DNA of 64,000 nucleotides from an unidentified bacterial endosymbiont (GTDB lineage Bacteria; Pseudomonadota; Gammaproteobacteria; Enterobacterales; Enterobacteriaceae): NCBI RefSeq assembly GCF_918797525.1, contig NZ_OU963893.1, positions 3,906,001 to 3,970,000 of the forward strand, read 5' to 3'. Shown piece by piece: positions 21,615 to 30,606 of this stretch (position 1 is its first letter; each line of letters starts with the position of its first letter). The notes under the pieces were generated by a model. It saw only the letters and a program-made list of their open reading frames with translations, ran no database searches and was not told where the DNA came from. The position numbers and the translations under genes were made by a program.

Positions 21615-22318
21615 GTTCATTTCAGTTCGGGCAGATAGGCGTTATACGCTCTCCTTATAAGGAAAAGTTCGCCGTGCCTCGCCAGCCGGGTCTGGTTACC
21701 CACGGCGGCGGTGAACTTCACCTGCTTGCACCTTATAATCAGGCCGATGCGGTACGTGGGCTTGAAGGGTTCAGCCACCTGTGGGTGGTCTTTGTCTTTC
21801 ACCAGACAATGGAAGGTGGCTGGCGTCCAACGGTTCGTCCGCCTCGCCTGGGAGGCAATGCCAGAATGGGCGTGTTTGCGACTCGCTCAACTTTTCGCCC
21901 AAATCCCATCGGAATGTCGCTGGTGGAGCTGAAAGGCATACGCTGTCAGCAGGATCAGGTGATTCTGGAGCTAGGGAGCCTCGATCTGGTTGAGGGCACG
22001 CCAGTTATCGATATCAAGCCCTATCTGCCCTTTGCCGAAGCGCTGCCAGATGCCCGCGCCAGCTATGCCCAACAGGCACCGCTGGCGGATATGCCCGTTT
22101 ATTTTACGCAAGCGGTAGCAGAGCAGATTGCGCAGCTTGAAAAACGTTATCCGCAGTTGTGCGACTTCATCGTCGAGGTTCTGGCTCAGGACCCGCGTCC
22201 AGCCTATCGCAAAGATGAGAACGCCGGGAAAACCTATGCCGTCTGGCTGCTGGATTTTAACGTTCGTTGGCGTGTGACAAAGGCGGGTTTTGAAGTCTTT
22301 GCCCTGGAACCCAGGTAA
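21611..22318 (+). CDS. trmO: tRNA (N6-threonylcarbamoyladenosine-37) methyltransferase TrmO
   Basis: 235 residues, the E. coli length, from the ATG that overlaps the rcsF stop. The TsaA-type beta-barrel shows IGVIRSPYKEKF at the start, GFSHLWVVFVFH and the SAM-site signature RMGVFATRSTFRPNPIGMS. It methylates t6A37 in threonine tRNA. The open frame extends upstream inside rcsF, but the start at MSSFQFGQ fits both the family and the overlap. Confidence 0.95.
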   Translation: MSSFQFGQIGVIRSPYKEKFAVPRQPGLVTHGGGELHLLAPYNQADAVRGLEGFSHLWVVFVFHQTMEGGWRPTVRPPRLGGNARMGVFATRSTFRPNPIGMSLVELKGIRCQQDQVILELGSLDLVEGTPVIDIKPYLPFAEALPDARASYAQQAPLADMPVYFTQAVAEQIAQLEKRYPQLCDFIVEVLAQDPRPAYRKDENAGKTYAVWLLDFNVRWRVTKAGFEVFALEPR

Positions 22319-22430
22319 TTTTAATCTCCTCTCTTTTGGCATCTTTGCCACACTGGTAAACTAAACCACTTTTTTTGTGTCAGGTTGGCCTTTCAGCCTG
22401 TCTCACTAGTCGAAACGGAACCGTAACAAC

Positions 22431-24149
22431 ATGCGTACTAGCCAATACCTGCTCTCCACTCTGAAGGAGACGCCTGCCGACGCCGAGGTCATCAGCCACC
22501 AGCTGATGCTGCGCGCCGGGATGATCCGCAAGCTGGCCTCCGGGTTATATACCTGGCTGCCGACCGGCGTGCGCGTCCTGAAAAAAGTCGAAAACATCGT
22601 GCGTGAAGAGATGAACAACGCCGGTGCTATCGAGGTGTCCATGCCTGTGGTTCAGCCCGCGGACCTGTGGCAGGAGAGCGGTCGCTGGGAGCAGTACGGT
22701 CCGGAATTGCTGCGCTTCGTTGACCGTGGCGAACGTCCGTTCGTCCTCGGTCCAACTCATGAAGAGGTTATCACCGATCTAATCCGTAACGAGCTGAGCT
22801 CTTACAAACAGCTGCCGCTGAACTTTTTCCAGATCCAGACCAAGTTCCGTGACGAGGTGCGCCCACGCTTTGGCGTAATGCGTTCTCGCGAATTCCTGAT
22901 GAAAGATTCTTACTCTTTCCATACCTCTCAGGAATCTCTGCAAGAGACCTACGACAAAATGTATGAGGCCTACAGTAAAATCTTCTCCCGTATGGGACTG
23001 GATTTCCGTGCTGTACAGGCTGATACCGGTTCTATCGGCGGTAGCGCATCCCACGAGTTTCAGGTTCTGGCGCAGAGCGGTGAAGACGATGTGATCTTCT
23101 CTGACTCCTCTGATTACGCCGCTAATATTGAGTTTGCAGAAGCCCTGGCACCCAAAACGCCACGTGCCGCAGCAACCGAAGCGATGACGCTCGTCGATAC
23201 GCCAAACGCGAAAACCATCGCCGAGCTGGTTGAACAATTTGCTCTGCCTGTCGAGAAAACGGTAAAAACGCTGCTGGTGAAATCTACCGAAGGCAGTGCA
23301 TACCCGCTGGTTGCTTTGCTGGTGCGTGGCGATCATGAACTGAACGAAGTGAAAGCAGAAAAACTACCGCAGGTTGCAAGCCCGCTGTCCTTCGCGACGG
23401 AAGCAGAAATCCGCGCCGTTGTGAATGCCGGTCCAGGCTCTCTGGGCCCAGTGAATATGCCTGTTCCGGTGGTTATTGACCGTACGGTTGCCGCAATGAG
23501 TGATTTTTCCGCAGGTGCCAACATCGACGGTAAGCACTACTTCGGCATTAACTGGGATCGCGATGTTGCAACTCCTGAAGTGGCGGATATTCGTAACGTT
23601 GTTGCGGGCGATCCAAGCCCGGATGGCCAGGGTACCCTGATGATCAAACGCGGCATCGAAGTGGGCCACATCTTCCAGTTGGGCGATAAATACTCCCGCG
23701 CGTTGAATGCAGCCGTTCAGGGCGAAGATGGCCGCAACCAGGTTCTTACTATGGGTTGTTACGGTATTGGGGTTACGCGTGTGGTCGCGGCGGCAATTGA
23801 GCAGAATTACGACGAACGGGGCATCGTCTGGCCAGATAATATCGCGCCTTTCCAGGTGGCGATTCTGCCAATGAATATGCACAAGTCCTATCGTGTACAG
23901 GAGCTGGCTGAGAAGCTGTACGCTGAACTGCGTGCTCAGGGTATCGAAGTATTAATGGATGACCGTAAAGAGCGCCCGGGCGTGATGTTTGCCGATATGG
24001 AACTGATCGGTATTCCGCACACCATTGTGATCGGCGACCGTAACCTCGACAGCGACGAAATTGAATATAAATACCGTCGCAGCGGCGAGAAACAGATGAT
24101 TAAGACCGGCGAAGTTCTTGATTACCTGGTGAAAGTCATCAAAGGTTAA
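22431..24149 (+). CDS. proS: Prolyl-tRNA synthetase
   Basis: 572 residues, the bacterial-type ProS. Class II motif 2 ([27 protein letters not shown] lies near residues 136-162, seen as a run of conserved Arg and Phe) and motif 3 (GCYGIGVTR, about 443-451) are intact. The YbaK-like editing domain is inserted between motifs (about 225-400), with the anticodon-binding domain at the end. Its terminator has been split by an insertion element. Confidence 0.98.
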   Translation: MRTSQYLLSTLKETPADAEVISHQLMLRAGMIRKLASGLYTWLPTGVRVLKKVENIVREEMNNAGAIEVSMPVVQPADLWQESGRWEQYGPELLRFVDRGERPFVLGPTHEEVITDLIRNELSSYKQLPLNFFQIQTKFRDEVRPRFGVMRSREFLMKDSYSFHTSQESLQETYDKMYEAYSKIFSRMGLDFRAVQADTGSIGGSASHEFQVLAQSGEDDVIFSDSSDYAANIEFAEALAPKTPRAAATEAMTLVDTPNAKTIAELVEQFALPVEKTVKTLLVKSTEGSAYPLVALLVRGDHELNEVKAEKLPQVASPLSFATEAEIRAVVNAGPGSLGPVNMPVPVVIDRTVAAMSDFSAGANIDGKHYFGINWDRDVATPEVADIRNVVAGDPSPDGQGTLMIKRGIEVGHIFQLGDKYSRALNAAVQGEDGRNQVLTMGCYGIGVTRVVAAAIEQNYDERGIVWPDNIAPFQVAILPMNMHKSYRVQELAEKLYAELRAQGIEVLMDDRKERPGVMFADMELIGIPHTIVIGDRNLDSDEIEYKYRRSGEKQMIKTGEVLDYLVKVIKG

Positions 24150-24154
24150 AATAA

Positions 24155-24172
24155 AAAGCCCCGCGCGAAGCG
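24155..24172 (+). terminator. Left half of the proS terminator, interrupted
   Basis: AAAAAGCCCCGCGCGAAGCG directly after proS pairs with CGCGCGGCGGGGTTTTTT at 24840-24857 on the far side of the insertion. The T run is now about 690 bases downstream of the left arm. Confidence 0.7.
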
Positions 24173-24839
24173 CTGAGGGATCCCCAGTAATGGGCGGGTA
24201 AAAAAAGGACGGGCATAGAGTTTTGTGATCTACTGGTTGTGCTAACAATTCAGGGAGATCACCTCTATGCCCGTTTGTTCATTATGCCAGAAGTTTTTCC
24301 GCGATGCTCTGGCTCCATTTCATCAGTACCGCCAGCGTGCCATCCTTGATGCCACTGCTGCGCTCAGTCGGGGCGCATCGACCGCCTGCTGGGTAATGAG
24401 GCTTTACACCGCGATATCCCCGCTATTTTTCATAACCTTACCCGGCTTATCACCATCATCACTGATGCCGGATTCCAGAGCGCATGGTTCCGTCATGTCC
24501 GTTCACTGGGCTGGGATTTTATTGGCCGAATACGGGGAAACGTCCAGTTCCGGCTGGCCAGTCTTCCTGAACGATGGTTAAAACTGAAAATGTTGCGAGC
24601 CAGCAGCAAGGCAAAATATCTGGGGGCGGGAACGCTGGTTAATATTCAGCAGCACGAATGAGTTTGAAGCCCGAAAATCATGAAGTTATACAGCAGAAGA
24701 ATGCAGATAGAGCAAAATTTCCGCGATGAAAAAAGTGAGCGCTTTGGTTTTGGTCTGAGGGCCAGTCATAGCCACCTCGCCAGAACCTACCAGAGTATGG
24801 TGCTGCTTTATTAGCGCTGAGTCTATGGGGATCCCTCAG
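24173..24839. mobile_element. Decayed IS4-family (IS10-group) insertion element
   Basis: 667 bases bounded by inverted ends CTGAGGGATCCCCA, 14 of 14 matching, close to the IS10 end CTGAGAGATCCCC. A full element would be about 1.3 kb, so roughly half is lost. The flanking 9-mers CGCGAAGCG and CGCGCGGCG agree at 7 of 9 positions and may be a worn target duplication. It sits between proS and nlpE, where E. coli has yaeF. Confidence 0.85.
24267..24814 (+). pseudogene. IS10-group transposase remnant
   Basis: Reading across frames gives pieces in the order of an IS10-type transposase: an N-terminal part from MPVCSLCQKFF, then DRLLGNEALHRDIPAIF, then TDAGFQSAWFRHVRSLGWDF...RIRGNVQF (the second catalytic Asp region), and finally YSRRMQIEQNFRDEKSERFG (the YREK-like Glu region) ending in a stop. 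The segment with the first catalytic Asp and a stretch before the Glu motif are deleted, and frames shift at least twice. It cannot make active transposase. Confidence 0.85.
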
Positions 24840-24857
24840 CGCGCGGCGGGGTTTTTT
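24840..24857 (+). terminator. Right half of the split proS terminator
   Basis: CGCGCGGCGGGGTTTTTT follows the right end of the insertion element. On its own it keeps the T run but lacks its original pairing arm nearby; see the left half. Confidence 0.6.
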
Positions 24858-24874
24858 AATGGCACAGCGTGAGC

Positions 24875-25576
24875 TTATTGACTGCTGCAATCTTTGCCAA
24901 CAATGAACGTTGCCTCTTTATCTACCACCAGCGTTTTGACCATCTCCCCGCTATCCGGGTTAGGCTCCAGCGTATAGTGACCATTCAATGTCAGTAATAC
25001 CGGCTTAGTGTTATTCCCGCGAGCGACGGCATAATCACGTTCCAGTTGCGCATTGTTCGCCACGCTAACTTTCTTGTTGGTTGCACAGTCAGTAAAGATC
25101 GCTGCATCCGCCATATAGAAATACATGCCACGCATCGGCATTGGCGTAGCTGGCAGAGCCGCTTTAACCGGGGCTAGCGTATAGTTGAACTGGGACGCAA
25201 TCGGGTTACCCTCGATATCGAGCATCTCCATGCTGTCACCTTTAGGGCGGAACCAGGTTTTATCACCGGTGGTATCGGTCAGCACCAGCTTTTCCGCCGT
25301 GCGCGCCCATGTACCGTAACGGGCAAAAGACGAAGGTTCTTTCGCTCCCTGATAACGTTGGTTCATGACCCAGGTGCCATCTTTTTCCAGGAACAACGAT
25401 GTTTCAATACCCTCACAATCGGCGCAGGGCAGCACACCGCGCCAGCTCTGCTGCATAGGCTTTAATTCTTCGTTCTGGGTAGGCTGTAAAATCTGCGTTT
25501 CTGCACGGTTATTACATCCGAAAAGAACAAACAACGTACTAACGGCCAGCGCTGAAAATAATGCTTTTTTCACCAT
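24875..25576 (-). CDS. nlpE: Copper/surface-sensing outer-membrane lipoprotein NlpE
   Basis: 233 residues. Lipobox LFGC (Cys21), N-terminal beta-barrel domain with the CADC motif (Cys51, Cys54), and a C-terminal OB-type domain with a second Cys pair (Cys in FTDCATN and GKDCSSQ). It signals surface contact, lipoprotein trafficking faults and disulfide problems to the Cpx system. The gene has its own upstream region and lies beside the insertion-element scar. Confidence 0.95.
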   Translation of the reverse strand: MVKKALFSALAVSTLFVLFGCNNRAETQILQPTQNEELKPMQQSWRGVLPCADCEGIETSLFLEKDGTWVMNQRYQGAKEPSSFARYGTWARTAEKLVLTDTTGDKTWFRPKGDSMEMLDIEGNPIASQFNYTLAPVKAALPATPMPMRGMYFYMADAAIFTDCATNKKVSVANNAQLERDYAVARGNNTKPVLLTLNGHYTLEPNPDSGEMVKTLVVDKEATFIVGKDCSSQ

Positions 25577-25607
25577 GAATTCCTTATGAAAAGTTTGTTC
25601 CCTTTCG

Positions 25608-26030
25608 TCACTCTGTCGGGCGACGAACTTTACCCCGAAGCGCTTTCACTGAAGATTTTTGAGACTTCGACGTCAGTCGCCGCTCTTTTGATGCCCGAGT
25701 TGGACGCGTTGCCCGACGGCTTTTTTGCACCGTCGTTACCTCTTTTATGACCACCACCAGCCTGGAAAGTGCCGCTTCCCGATTCAACTCCTGGCTACGG
25801 TACTCCTGGGCTTTGATCACGATGATACCGTCTGGAGTGATCAGGTGATGGCTGGCAGCAAGCAGTCGTTCTTTATAATACTCTGGCAGGCTGGAGGCCC
25901 GGATGTCAAAGCGCAAATGGATTGCCGTTGAGGCTTTATTAACATGTTGTCCCCCCGCCCCCTGAGCACGGATGGCCGTGATGTCTAGCTCGCTATCCGG
26001 AATGCTGACATTCTGCGACAGCACAATCAT
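25608..26030 (-). CDS. arfB: Alternative ribosome-rescue factor B, peptidyl-tRNA hydrolase
   Basis: 140 residues. The release-factor-like GGQ loop (GAGGQHVNK, 25-33) hydrolyses peptidyl-tRNA on stalled ribosomes. The basic tail ([24 protein letters not shown]) enters the empty mRNA channel. The start is the ATG of MIVLSQ, which overlaps the yaeQ stop as ATGA; an upstream in-frame start is within yaeQ and unlikely. Confidence 0.96.
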   Translation of the reverse strand: MIVLSQNVSIPDSELDITAIRAQGAGGQHVNKASTAIHLRFDIRASSLPEYYKERLLAASHHLITPDGIIVIKAQEYRSQELNREAALSRLVVVIKEVTTVQKSRRATRPTRASKERRLTSKSQKSSVKALRGKVRRPTE

Positions 26031-26572
26031 GACGCGGGCTGCCACGCCGCGAAGTGGATTTCCAGATTATTCTGGGAATCAGAGAGCCAAATCGCACCAT
26101 CCTGAATCGTCGCCTGCAGCGCCATTGTCCGTCCCGCAAATTCACTGAGCTGCGCCAGTTGCTCATCATCCAGATACCAGACGGTAAGATTTTTAAACTG
26201 TCCGCACTTGCTCTTGTTTTGTTGCCACCAGATCTCCGCAGCACGTTGATTATACGCGAATAACGCCACCTTTGCGGACTGAGTACAGGCCTTTTTAATG
26301 CGCCGCTCATCGGGCAGACCGAGTTCAATCCATAAATCGATCCCCATATGGTCGTTACGCAGCCAGGCTTCCGGCTCGTCCTCTGCGCTCAAGCCGCGAG
26401 AAAACTGCAGCCGCTCGTCAGCATATTTAATCCACGCCAGCAGGCGCAGCATCATGCGTTCCTGGGTTTCCGAGGGGTGGCGCGCAAGCGTCAGTGACGC
26501 ATCCAGAAACTGGTTGCGGTCAAGATCCGCCACATTGACCACAGCTTTATAAATTGTCGCTTTCAGCGCCAT
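26027..26572 (-). CDS. yaeQ: YaeQ family protein
   Basis: 181 residues, the family length. YaeQ has a PD-(D/E)XK nuclease-like fold; visible here are the N-terminal [19 protein letters not shown], the [18 protein letters not shown] segment with the acidic residues and the conserved IWWQQNKSK. Function is not established; older links to RfaH suppression are weak. It is translationally coupled to arfB. Confidence 0.93.
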   Translation of the reverse strand: MALKATIYKAVVNVADLDRNQFLDASLTLARHPSETQERMMLRLLAWIKYADERLQFSRGLSAEDEPEAWLRNDHMGIDLWIELGLPDERRIKKACTQSAKVALFAYNQRAAEIWWQQNKSKCGQFKNLTVWYLDDEQLAQLSEFAGRTMALQATIQDGAIWLSDSQNNLEIHFAAWQPAS

Positions 26573-26685
26573 GAGAGAACTCCTTTCGAATCAGGTGCAC
26601 ATTGTAGCGAAAACCGCGGCAAAAGGCTGTTACGAGGTGATGAATACCTGCTATCAAGGCTCTGATATTGCTTACATGAGTATGG

Positions 26686-26691
26686 TATAGT
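26686..26691 (+). promoter_or_regulatory. Extended -10 promoter for yaeP-rof
   Basis: TATAGT preceded by TGG (TGnTATAGT, extended -10), 77 bases before the yaeP start codon; no convincing -35. Confidence 0.5.
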
Positions 26692-26767
26692 CCCCTTGCT
26701 AAACCGAGTTTATCTTCGTAGGCTTAAGGGTATCTCACAGTAAGTCAGTGCGCTGGCGGGAGGGGGT

Positions 26768-26968
26768 GTGAATAATTATTGTGAGTTAATTCGCAAACGG
26801 TATGCGGAAATCGCCAGCGGCGATCTGGGTTACATCCCGGATGCGTTGGGCTGTGTATTGAAAGTGCTTAATGAAGTGGCCTCTGATGAGGGCCTTTCAG
26901 AATCGGTCAGGGAAAAAGCAGCATATGCTGCGGCGAATTTACTGGTGAGCGATTATGTCGATGAATGA
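26768..26968 (+). CDS. yaeP: Conserved small protein YaeP
   Basis: 66 residues, UPF0253 family; GTG start with GGGAGGGGG just upstream. The sequence is strongly conserved in enterobacteria ([28 protein letters not shown]) and predicted all-helical. Function unknown. Its last codons overlap the rof start by eight bases, so the two are translated together. Confidence 0.93.
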   Translation: MNNYCELIRKRYAEIASGDLGYIPDALGCVLKVLNEVASDEGLSESVREKAAYAAANLLVSDYVDE

Positions 26969-27215
26969 AACTTATCAACCCATCAATTGTGATGACTATG
27001 ACAACCTCGAACTCGCCTGCCAGCATCATTTTATACTGACGCTGGAGCTTAAAGATGGCGAAGTGTTGAAGGCAAAAGCCAGCGTTCTGGTTTCACGCAA
27101 GAATGTGGAGTATCTGATAGTGGAAGATGCCGGCGCGACGCGCGAGCTGCGCCTGGACAAAATTGCCAGTTTCAGCCACCCGGATATCGGCACCGTCGTG
27201 GTGAGCGAATCCTGA
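26961..27215 (+). CDS. rof: Rho-binding antiterminator Rof (YaeO)
   Basis: 84 residues. An Sm-like fold that binds Rho and blocks its RNA site; the acidic N-terminus ([15 protein letters not shown]) is the known Rho contact region. The ATG of MNETYQPI is chosen; a second ATG two codons earlier is in the same frame. Overlaps yaeP. Confidence 0.94.
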   Translation: MNETYQPINCDDYDNLELACQHHFILTLELKDGEVLKAKASVLVSRKNVEYLIVEDAGATRELRLDKIASFSHPDIGTVVVSES

Positions 27216-27223
27216 TGTGACTC

Positions 27224-27246
27224 ACGGGCAGCCCCAGGCTGCCCGT
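27224..27246. terminator. Bidirectional hairpin between rof and tilS
   Basis: ACGGGCAGCC-CCA-GGCTGCCCGT, 10 base pairs, shared by two convergent genes; it reaches the tilS stop codon. T runs are poor on both sides. Confidence 0.55.
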
Positions 27247-28532
27247 TACGTTTCCCACTCGAACGCTGCGCCCTTTTCTGTCCATCCGTCTTGTGTAATG
27301 AATACGCCCGCAGCGGCAATCAGCGTCTCGCCATAAAACAGCAGTGGCGTAGTATCTCGCAGCCACGGCGGCACATTGTTCTCCTGCCAGATTTTCTTAA
27401 GCTTTCGTCCGCCGTTACGCCCGACGATATGCAGCACCCCGCCCGCTTTAAAACGCACGGTGATCCGTTCACCCGCCTCAGGCTGACGAACATGCCCGGA
27501 TTTCACCAGAGATACTTTCCCGCTATTGTAGGGCAATATCAGCGGCTGCTCCGTTGTCGGCCAGTCGAGCACCACATCTGAAAGCGAAGGCGTCGAGTTG
27601 ATCCACCAGAGTTGGCCTTTGTAGCGCCTGACCTCAAAACCGTTCAGATGTAGAGACGGGGTGGCATCTTCCCGCGCCAGCGCAACTTCGTCCCAGATGC
27701 GGTTGAGCATCGCCCGCGACGGCATGGCTGCACGGTGCGTGGCCAGCCAGCGACGTAACAGCGCGCTCCGGCGAACTGAACGCATTCCTTTCAGCGGGGC
27801 GATCCTGAGCGCTCCCTCGACAGACATTAGTGTAGCCAGCTCATCGCTTAGCAACTCGTCGAGCAAACTTTCCTGCTCGGCGCAGAGTGTGGCGCTGCGT
27901 GCCGTCGCCTCAGCAAAATGCCCCCAGCGCCCGGTCAGGAGAGGTACTACGCGCAAGCGCAGAAAATTGCGATCATAGCGGTCATCCTGATTACTTTCGT
28001 CCTCAATCCAGCGCAGTAGGTGCGCCTGCGCCCAGGTTTCGAGAGAAGCGCGCGTCTCGCCAAGAAGCGGACGGATTAACCGCGTTCCGGCAAAATCAGC
28101 ACGTTCAGGCATGGCGGATAAGCCCGCCGGGCCGCTTCCCCGCTTAAGCGCCAGTATAAAGGTCTCGCATTGATCGTCCAGATGCTGGGCCGTCACCAGC
28201 GCCTCTCCAGGTTTAAGCGCGCTGGCAAAGGCGGCATAACGGGCTTGACGCGCCTGTGCCTCCGTGCCCAACCCTTCATCCTTAAGCGTGACTCGTTCAA
28301 CACAGAGCGGGATATCCCACGCGGCACACAGCGCCTGGCAATGCGCCACCCAGCCATCCGCGTGAGGGCTTAAACCATGATGAATATGCATCGCCCGAAG
28401 CTGAACGTCCGGCTCAACATCGCGCCAGAGCTTAAGACGATGGAGCAATACAGTGGAATCCAGGCCACCGCTAAACCCCACCAGCAGCTGGCGGTACGGT
28501 GAAACGGCTTGTGCGATAGAGGGTAAGGTCAT
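27246..28532 (-). CDS. tilS: tRNA(Ile)-lysidine synthetase
   Basis: 428 residues. The PP-loop ATPase motif [10 protein letters not shown] (21-30) is at the N-terminus, followed by the [18 protein letters not shown] motif and the C-terminal tRNA-binding domains. It converts C34 of tRNA-Ile2 to lysidine so that AUA is read as Ile; essential. It is four residues shorter than in E. coli. Next to yaeR on the same strand. Confidence 0.97.
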   Translation of the reverse strand: MTLPSIAQAVSPYRQLLVGFSGGLDSTVLLHRLKLWRDVEPDVQLRAMHIHHGLSPHADGWVAHCQALCAAWDIPLCVERVTLKDEGLGTEAQARQARYAAFASALKPGEALVTAQHLDDQCETFILALKRGSGPAGLSAMPERADFAGTRLIRPLLGETRASLETWAQAHLLRWIEDESNQDDRYDRNFLRLRVVPLLTGRWGHFAEATARSATLCAEQESLLDELLSDELATLMSVEGALRIAPLKGMRSVRRSALLRRWLATHRAAMPSRAMLNRIWDEVALAREDATPSLHLNGFEVRRYKGQLWWINSTPSLSDVVLDWPTTEQPLILPYNSGKVSLVKSGHVRQPEAGERITVRFKAGGVLHIVGRNGGRKLKKIWQENNVPPWLRDTTPLLFYGETLIAAAGVFITQDGWTEKGAAFEWET

Positions 28533-28545
28533 AGGAAATTACACA

Positions 28546-28572
28546 TAAAAATGCCCGAACTGAGCGGGCATT
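28546..28572 (-). terminator. Rho-independent terminator between yaeR and tilS
   Basis: ATGCCCGCTCAGTTCGGGCATTTTT on the minus strand: seven-base-pair GC stem then T run, so yaeR and tilS are largely separate transcripts. Confidence 0.8.
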
Positions 28573-28589
28573 ATCACACATGACGGGGA

Positions 28590-28979
28590 TTACTGCTGGT
28601 AAAGCTCCAGCGGCAGGCCATCAGGATCATTGAAAAAGGTGAAACGCTTGTCGGTGAACGGATCAACACGAATTGCTTCACATTGCACGCCGTGCGCCTG
28701 GAGATGTTGCACCGCGCAATCCAGGTCATCAACGCTAAAGGCCAGATGGCGCAGGCCGCAAGCTTCCGGACGAGACGGTCGCGCAGGCGGAAAAGGAAAA
28801 GAGAACAGTTCAATCACATATTGCCCGTTCAACGCCAGATCGCCTTTCCAGGAATCACGCTCTTCACGGTATGCCTCGCTTAAGAGCGTGAAGCCAAGAA
28901 TATCGCAGTAGAAGGCCTTACTGAGCGCGTAATCAGTGGCAATGATCGCAATATGGTGAACCTGTTTTAAACCCAGCAT
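28590..28979 (-). CDS. yaeR: VOC (glyoxalase/dioxygenase) family protein YaeR
   Basis: 129 residues, a two-module vicinal oxygen chelate domain. Metal-ligand positions are visible as VHHIAI (His), VIELFSF (Glu), LRHLAFSV (His) and PLELYQ (Glu). It resembles glyoxalase I-type and fosfomycin-resistance-type enzymes but the substrate is unknown. In E. coli it lies between tilS and ldcC; here the ldcC remnant follows on the right. Confidence 0.92.
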   Translation of the reverse strand: MLGLKQVHHIAIIATDYALSKAFYCDILGFTLLSEAYREERDSWKGDLALNGQYVIELFSFPFPPARPSRPEACGLRHLAFSVDDLDCAVQHLQAHGVQCEAIRVDPFTDKRFTFFNDPDGLPLELYQQ

Positions 28980-29045
28980 AGCGTCTCCTTTTTATGATGC
29001 CCTGCACGTTACAACTGAAAACCCGTATCTTGCAAGCGGTCACCT

Positions 29046-29362
29046 TTATTTTAGGACTCGGACCCAATAGCCACCGTGTTCACCACGCTTCGCGCCGTGA
29101 ATATCCGTATCAAACCCCGGATAGTGTCGTCCAACAGAACAGAGCTTTAGCAGAAGATCGAGTACTGCCCGGCTCTCTTCTACAATCATCTCCCCTGCTC
29201 GTCCATGCCAGGCGTCAGGATCGTCACTTTAACCGGATCGAGGAACATAGGGTCGGCATCGGTATCGCGGAAACCATGCCATCTCTCGCCCGGTGCGACA
29301 GGCCAGCACTCCGCCTCTTCGATCTCTTCCTGTTGCCAGATACCAAAGAACCCGCCCTCCGC
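29046..29362 (-). pseudogene. ldcC: Lysine decarboxylase ldcC, C-terminal and central remnant
   Basis: Two LdcC segments are fused out of frame. The upstream one reads GGFFGIWQQEEIEEAECW...FLDPVKVTILTPGMDEQG, with Pro replacing the conserved His of ADHMFLDP. The downstream one reads GEMIVEESRAVLDLLLKLC...GRHYPGFDTDIHG and ends at the normal stop after VRVLK. About 170 residues between them are deleted. The 5' edge is cut by an IS26-like end. Together with the start-codon fragment near 30505-30530 this is what is left of a gene of about 713 codons. Confidence 0.88.
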
Positions 29363-29392
29363 GCCACTGTTGCAAAGTTAGCGATGAGGCAC
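29363..29392. mobile_element. IS6/IS26-family terminal inverted repeat, remnant
   Basis: CACTGTTGCAAAGTTAGCGATGAGGCA matches the right end of IS26/IS15-type elements as I remember it, reading inwards to the right. The rest of this copy is gone. It marks the left edge of the insertion in ldcC. Confidence 0.75.
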
Positions 29393-29668
29393 GGTCAAAG
29401 ATACTCCTGCCACCGCCCAGAGAGCCGCTCAAGCGGATCGCAAGGGAAGAATCAGGAGTATTACGGGGGGCTTTACCGCTTCTGCGGCATTTAATAGCAT
29501 TGTGCATCCATATTACGCGGGTAGTTAATGCCTGACCAGTAAGGAGTGCTTTAAGTGCTTTGTCGAAAATCGAAGGGCTGGCTCATATGTCATGCCTTTT
29601 TCTTTGTGTATAACTGGGATAATACAGAATTTCAAACACTACCGCGTTAAACATGAAAAATATTAAGA
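29393..29668. other. Non-coding stretch inside the ldcC scar
   Basis: No gene recognised. It holds a short inverted repeat, ATACTCCTG at 29401 and CAGGAGTAT at 29453, of unknown origin, then increasingly AT-rich DNA leading to the end of the orphan gene. Confidence 0.5.
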
Positions 29669-30163
29669 CTAAAATCTTTTCATGAACCGATTCAATTCCT
29701 TCGTTATTTTGTCAGAACTTCTTACGATTTCTTTAGATACTCTTTCGCCGACTCTCTGTACTTCTTTAGCAATCTGCTCGTTAGTTATAACTATTGACCC
29801 AATTCTTATGCATTCAGATTCAGTTACATTTAATATGGTTTCCATTTGATCGATTAAACTATAGAGCTCTTTAAAGTTACTCGTATTATCAATTTCCATA
29901 TCGGTATTGTCATTTATCGAGTTTACCAAGTTTAATGAGGCGGTTAGTTTGTCAACGATTTCAGGGGATTCAAGAATTTTGCTTTTATTTTGGGTAATAA
30001 AATCTTTGAAAATGTTTATTTCATGGGGGGTTTTACCTGGTTCTATCGAACTTAATTTCTTTTCCAGACAAGCAAGTCTGGTCGTGATTGCCGGAGAATT
30101 ATTTCCCTGCGGAGAATGCTGGATAGAAGATAAGGAATTAAGATTTGAAACAGACGGTAACAT
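29669..30163 (-). CDS. Orphan AT-rich gene, possible secreted protein
   Basis: 164 residues, not recognised. The start is the ATG of MLPSVSNLNS with GGAG eight bases upstream; a GTG two codons earlier is too close to that site. The first 25 residues are rich in Ser, Asn, Gln and Pro without hydrophobic or charged runs, as in type III secretion signals. The rest is helical with heptad-like spacing, and the last 40 residues (NEQIAKEVQRVGERVSKEIV...) form a basic amphipathic helix. No membrane segment. Base composition is far below its neighbours, and the gene lies between two IS6-family remnants, so it is clearly acquired. No secretion system is visible here; the effector idea is only a guess. 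Confidence 0.68.
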   Translation of the reverse strand: MLPSVSNLNSLSSIQHSPQGNNSPAITTRLACLEKKLSSIEPGKTPHEINIFKDFITQNKSKILESPEIVDKLTASLNLVNSINDNTDMEIDNTSNFKELYSLIDQMETILNVTESECIRIGSIVITNEQIAKEVQRVGERVSKEIVRSSDKITKELNRFMKRF

Positions 30164-30276
30164 AAACACATCTCCAGTATAGTTTGTAGAAAAAACACCT
30201 AAATTTTACACTATTAAAACCTTGCTGATGTATCGGTTTATTACCCCATAATGAGTTGTACGATCATTATAAAAGG

Positions 30277-30503
30277 GGTACTGTTGCAGAAATCTGTAGG
30301 TGATAAACTCATCGTCACCTTTTGCTGACGGAGCAGCACATGAACCTATTCAAAAGCCAGCATTTTCAGCGTGACTTCATCCTGTGGGCCGTACGCTGCT
30401 ACTTCCAATCTTTGTCCGTGGCACATTGATGAGACATACGTTAAGGTCATTGGTCGGTGGGCTTATCTTTACCAGGCAGTCGACAACAGTGGCCGCACCG
30501 TGT
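30277..30503 (+). mobile_element. Truncated IS6/IS26-family element
   Basis: It starts with an end GGTACTGTTGCAGAAATC similar to IS26 IRL (GGCACTGTTGCAAAT), continues through the conserved leader before the transposase ATG and is cut off within the catalytic domain, where it joins the first codons of ldcC through a short shared CACGGTG. Confidence 0.82.
30340..30503 (+). pseudogene. IS6-family transposase remnant
   Basis: The first 22 codons read MNLFKSQHFQRDFILWAVRC as in IS26 transposase. A deletion of about 45 codons then shifts frame, and the continuation LCPWHIDETYVKVIGRWAYL carries the first catalytic Asp (DETY) and YQAVDNSGRT before the gene breaks off. Not functional. Confidence 0.85.
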
Positions 30504-30530
30504 GGCCCCATGATGGCAATAATATTCCTG
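30497..30530 (-). pseudogene. ldcC: Start-codon fragment of ldcC
   Basis: The minus strand reads NIIAIMGPHG, the first residues of LdcC (MNIIAIMGPHG). The initiating ATG is AGG here. Position relative to accA and yaeR is that of ldcC in E. coli, which supports the reading of a broken ldcC around the IS-flanked insert. Confidence 0.75.
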
Positions 30531-30568
30531 CGTCTCTCCTGGAAAAAACCTGAAGTAAACATAGTAAC

Positions 30569-30599
30569 AATCCAGCCAGTGCAAGACACTGGCTGGATT
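30569..30599. terminator. Strong hairpin downstream of the chitinase gene
   Basis: AATCCAGCCAGTG-CAAGA-CACTGGCTGGATT, 13 base pairs. The T run (ATTTTTC) is on the plus-strand side, so it stops plus-strand transcripts best but could also serve the chitinase mRNA. Confidence 0.7.
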
Positions 30600-30606
30600 T
30601 TTCAGA

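Noticed and set aside
29401..29461. Inverted repeat ATACTCCTG...CAGGAGTAT as ends of a small mobile element
   Set aside because: Only nine bases per arm, no target duplication and no recognisable family; recorded as part of the scar only.
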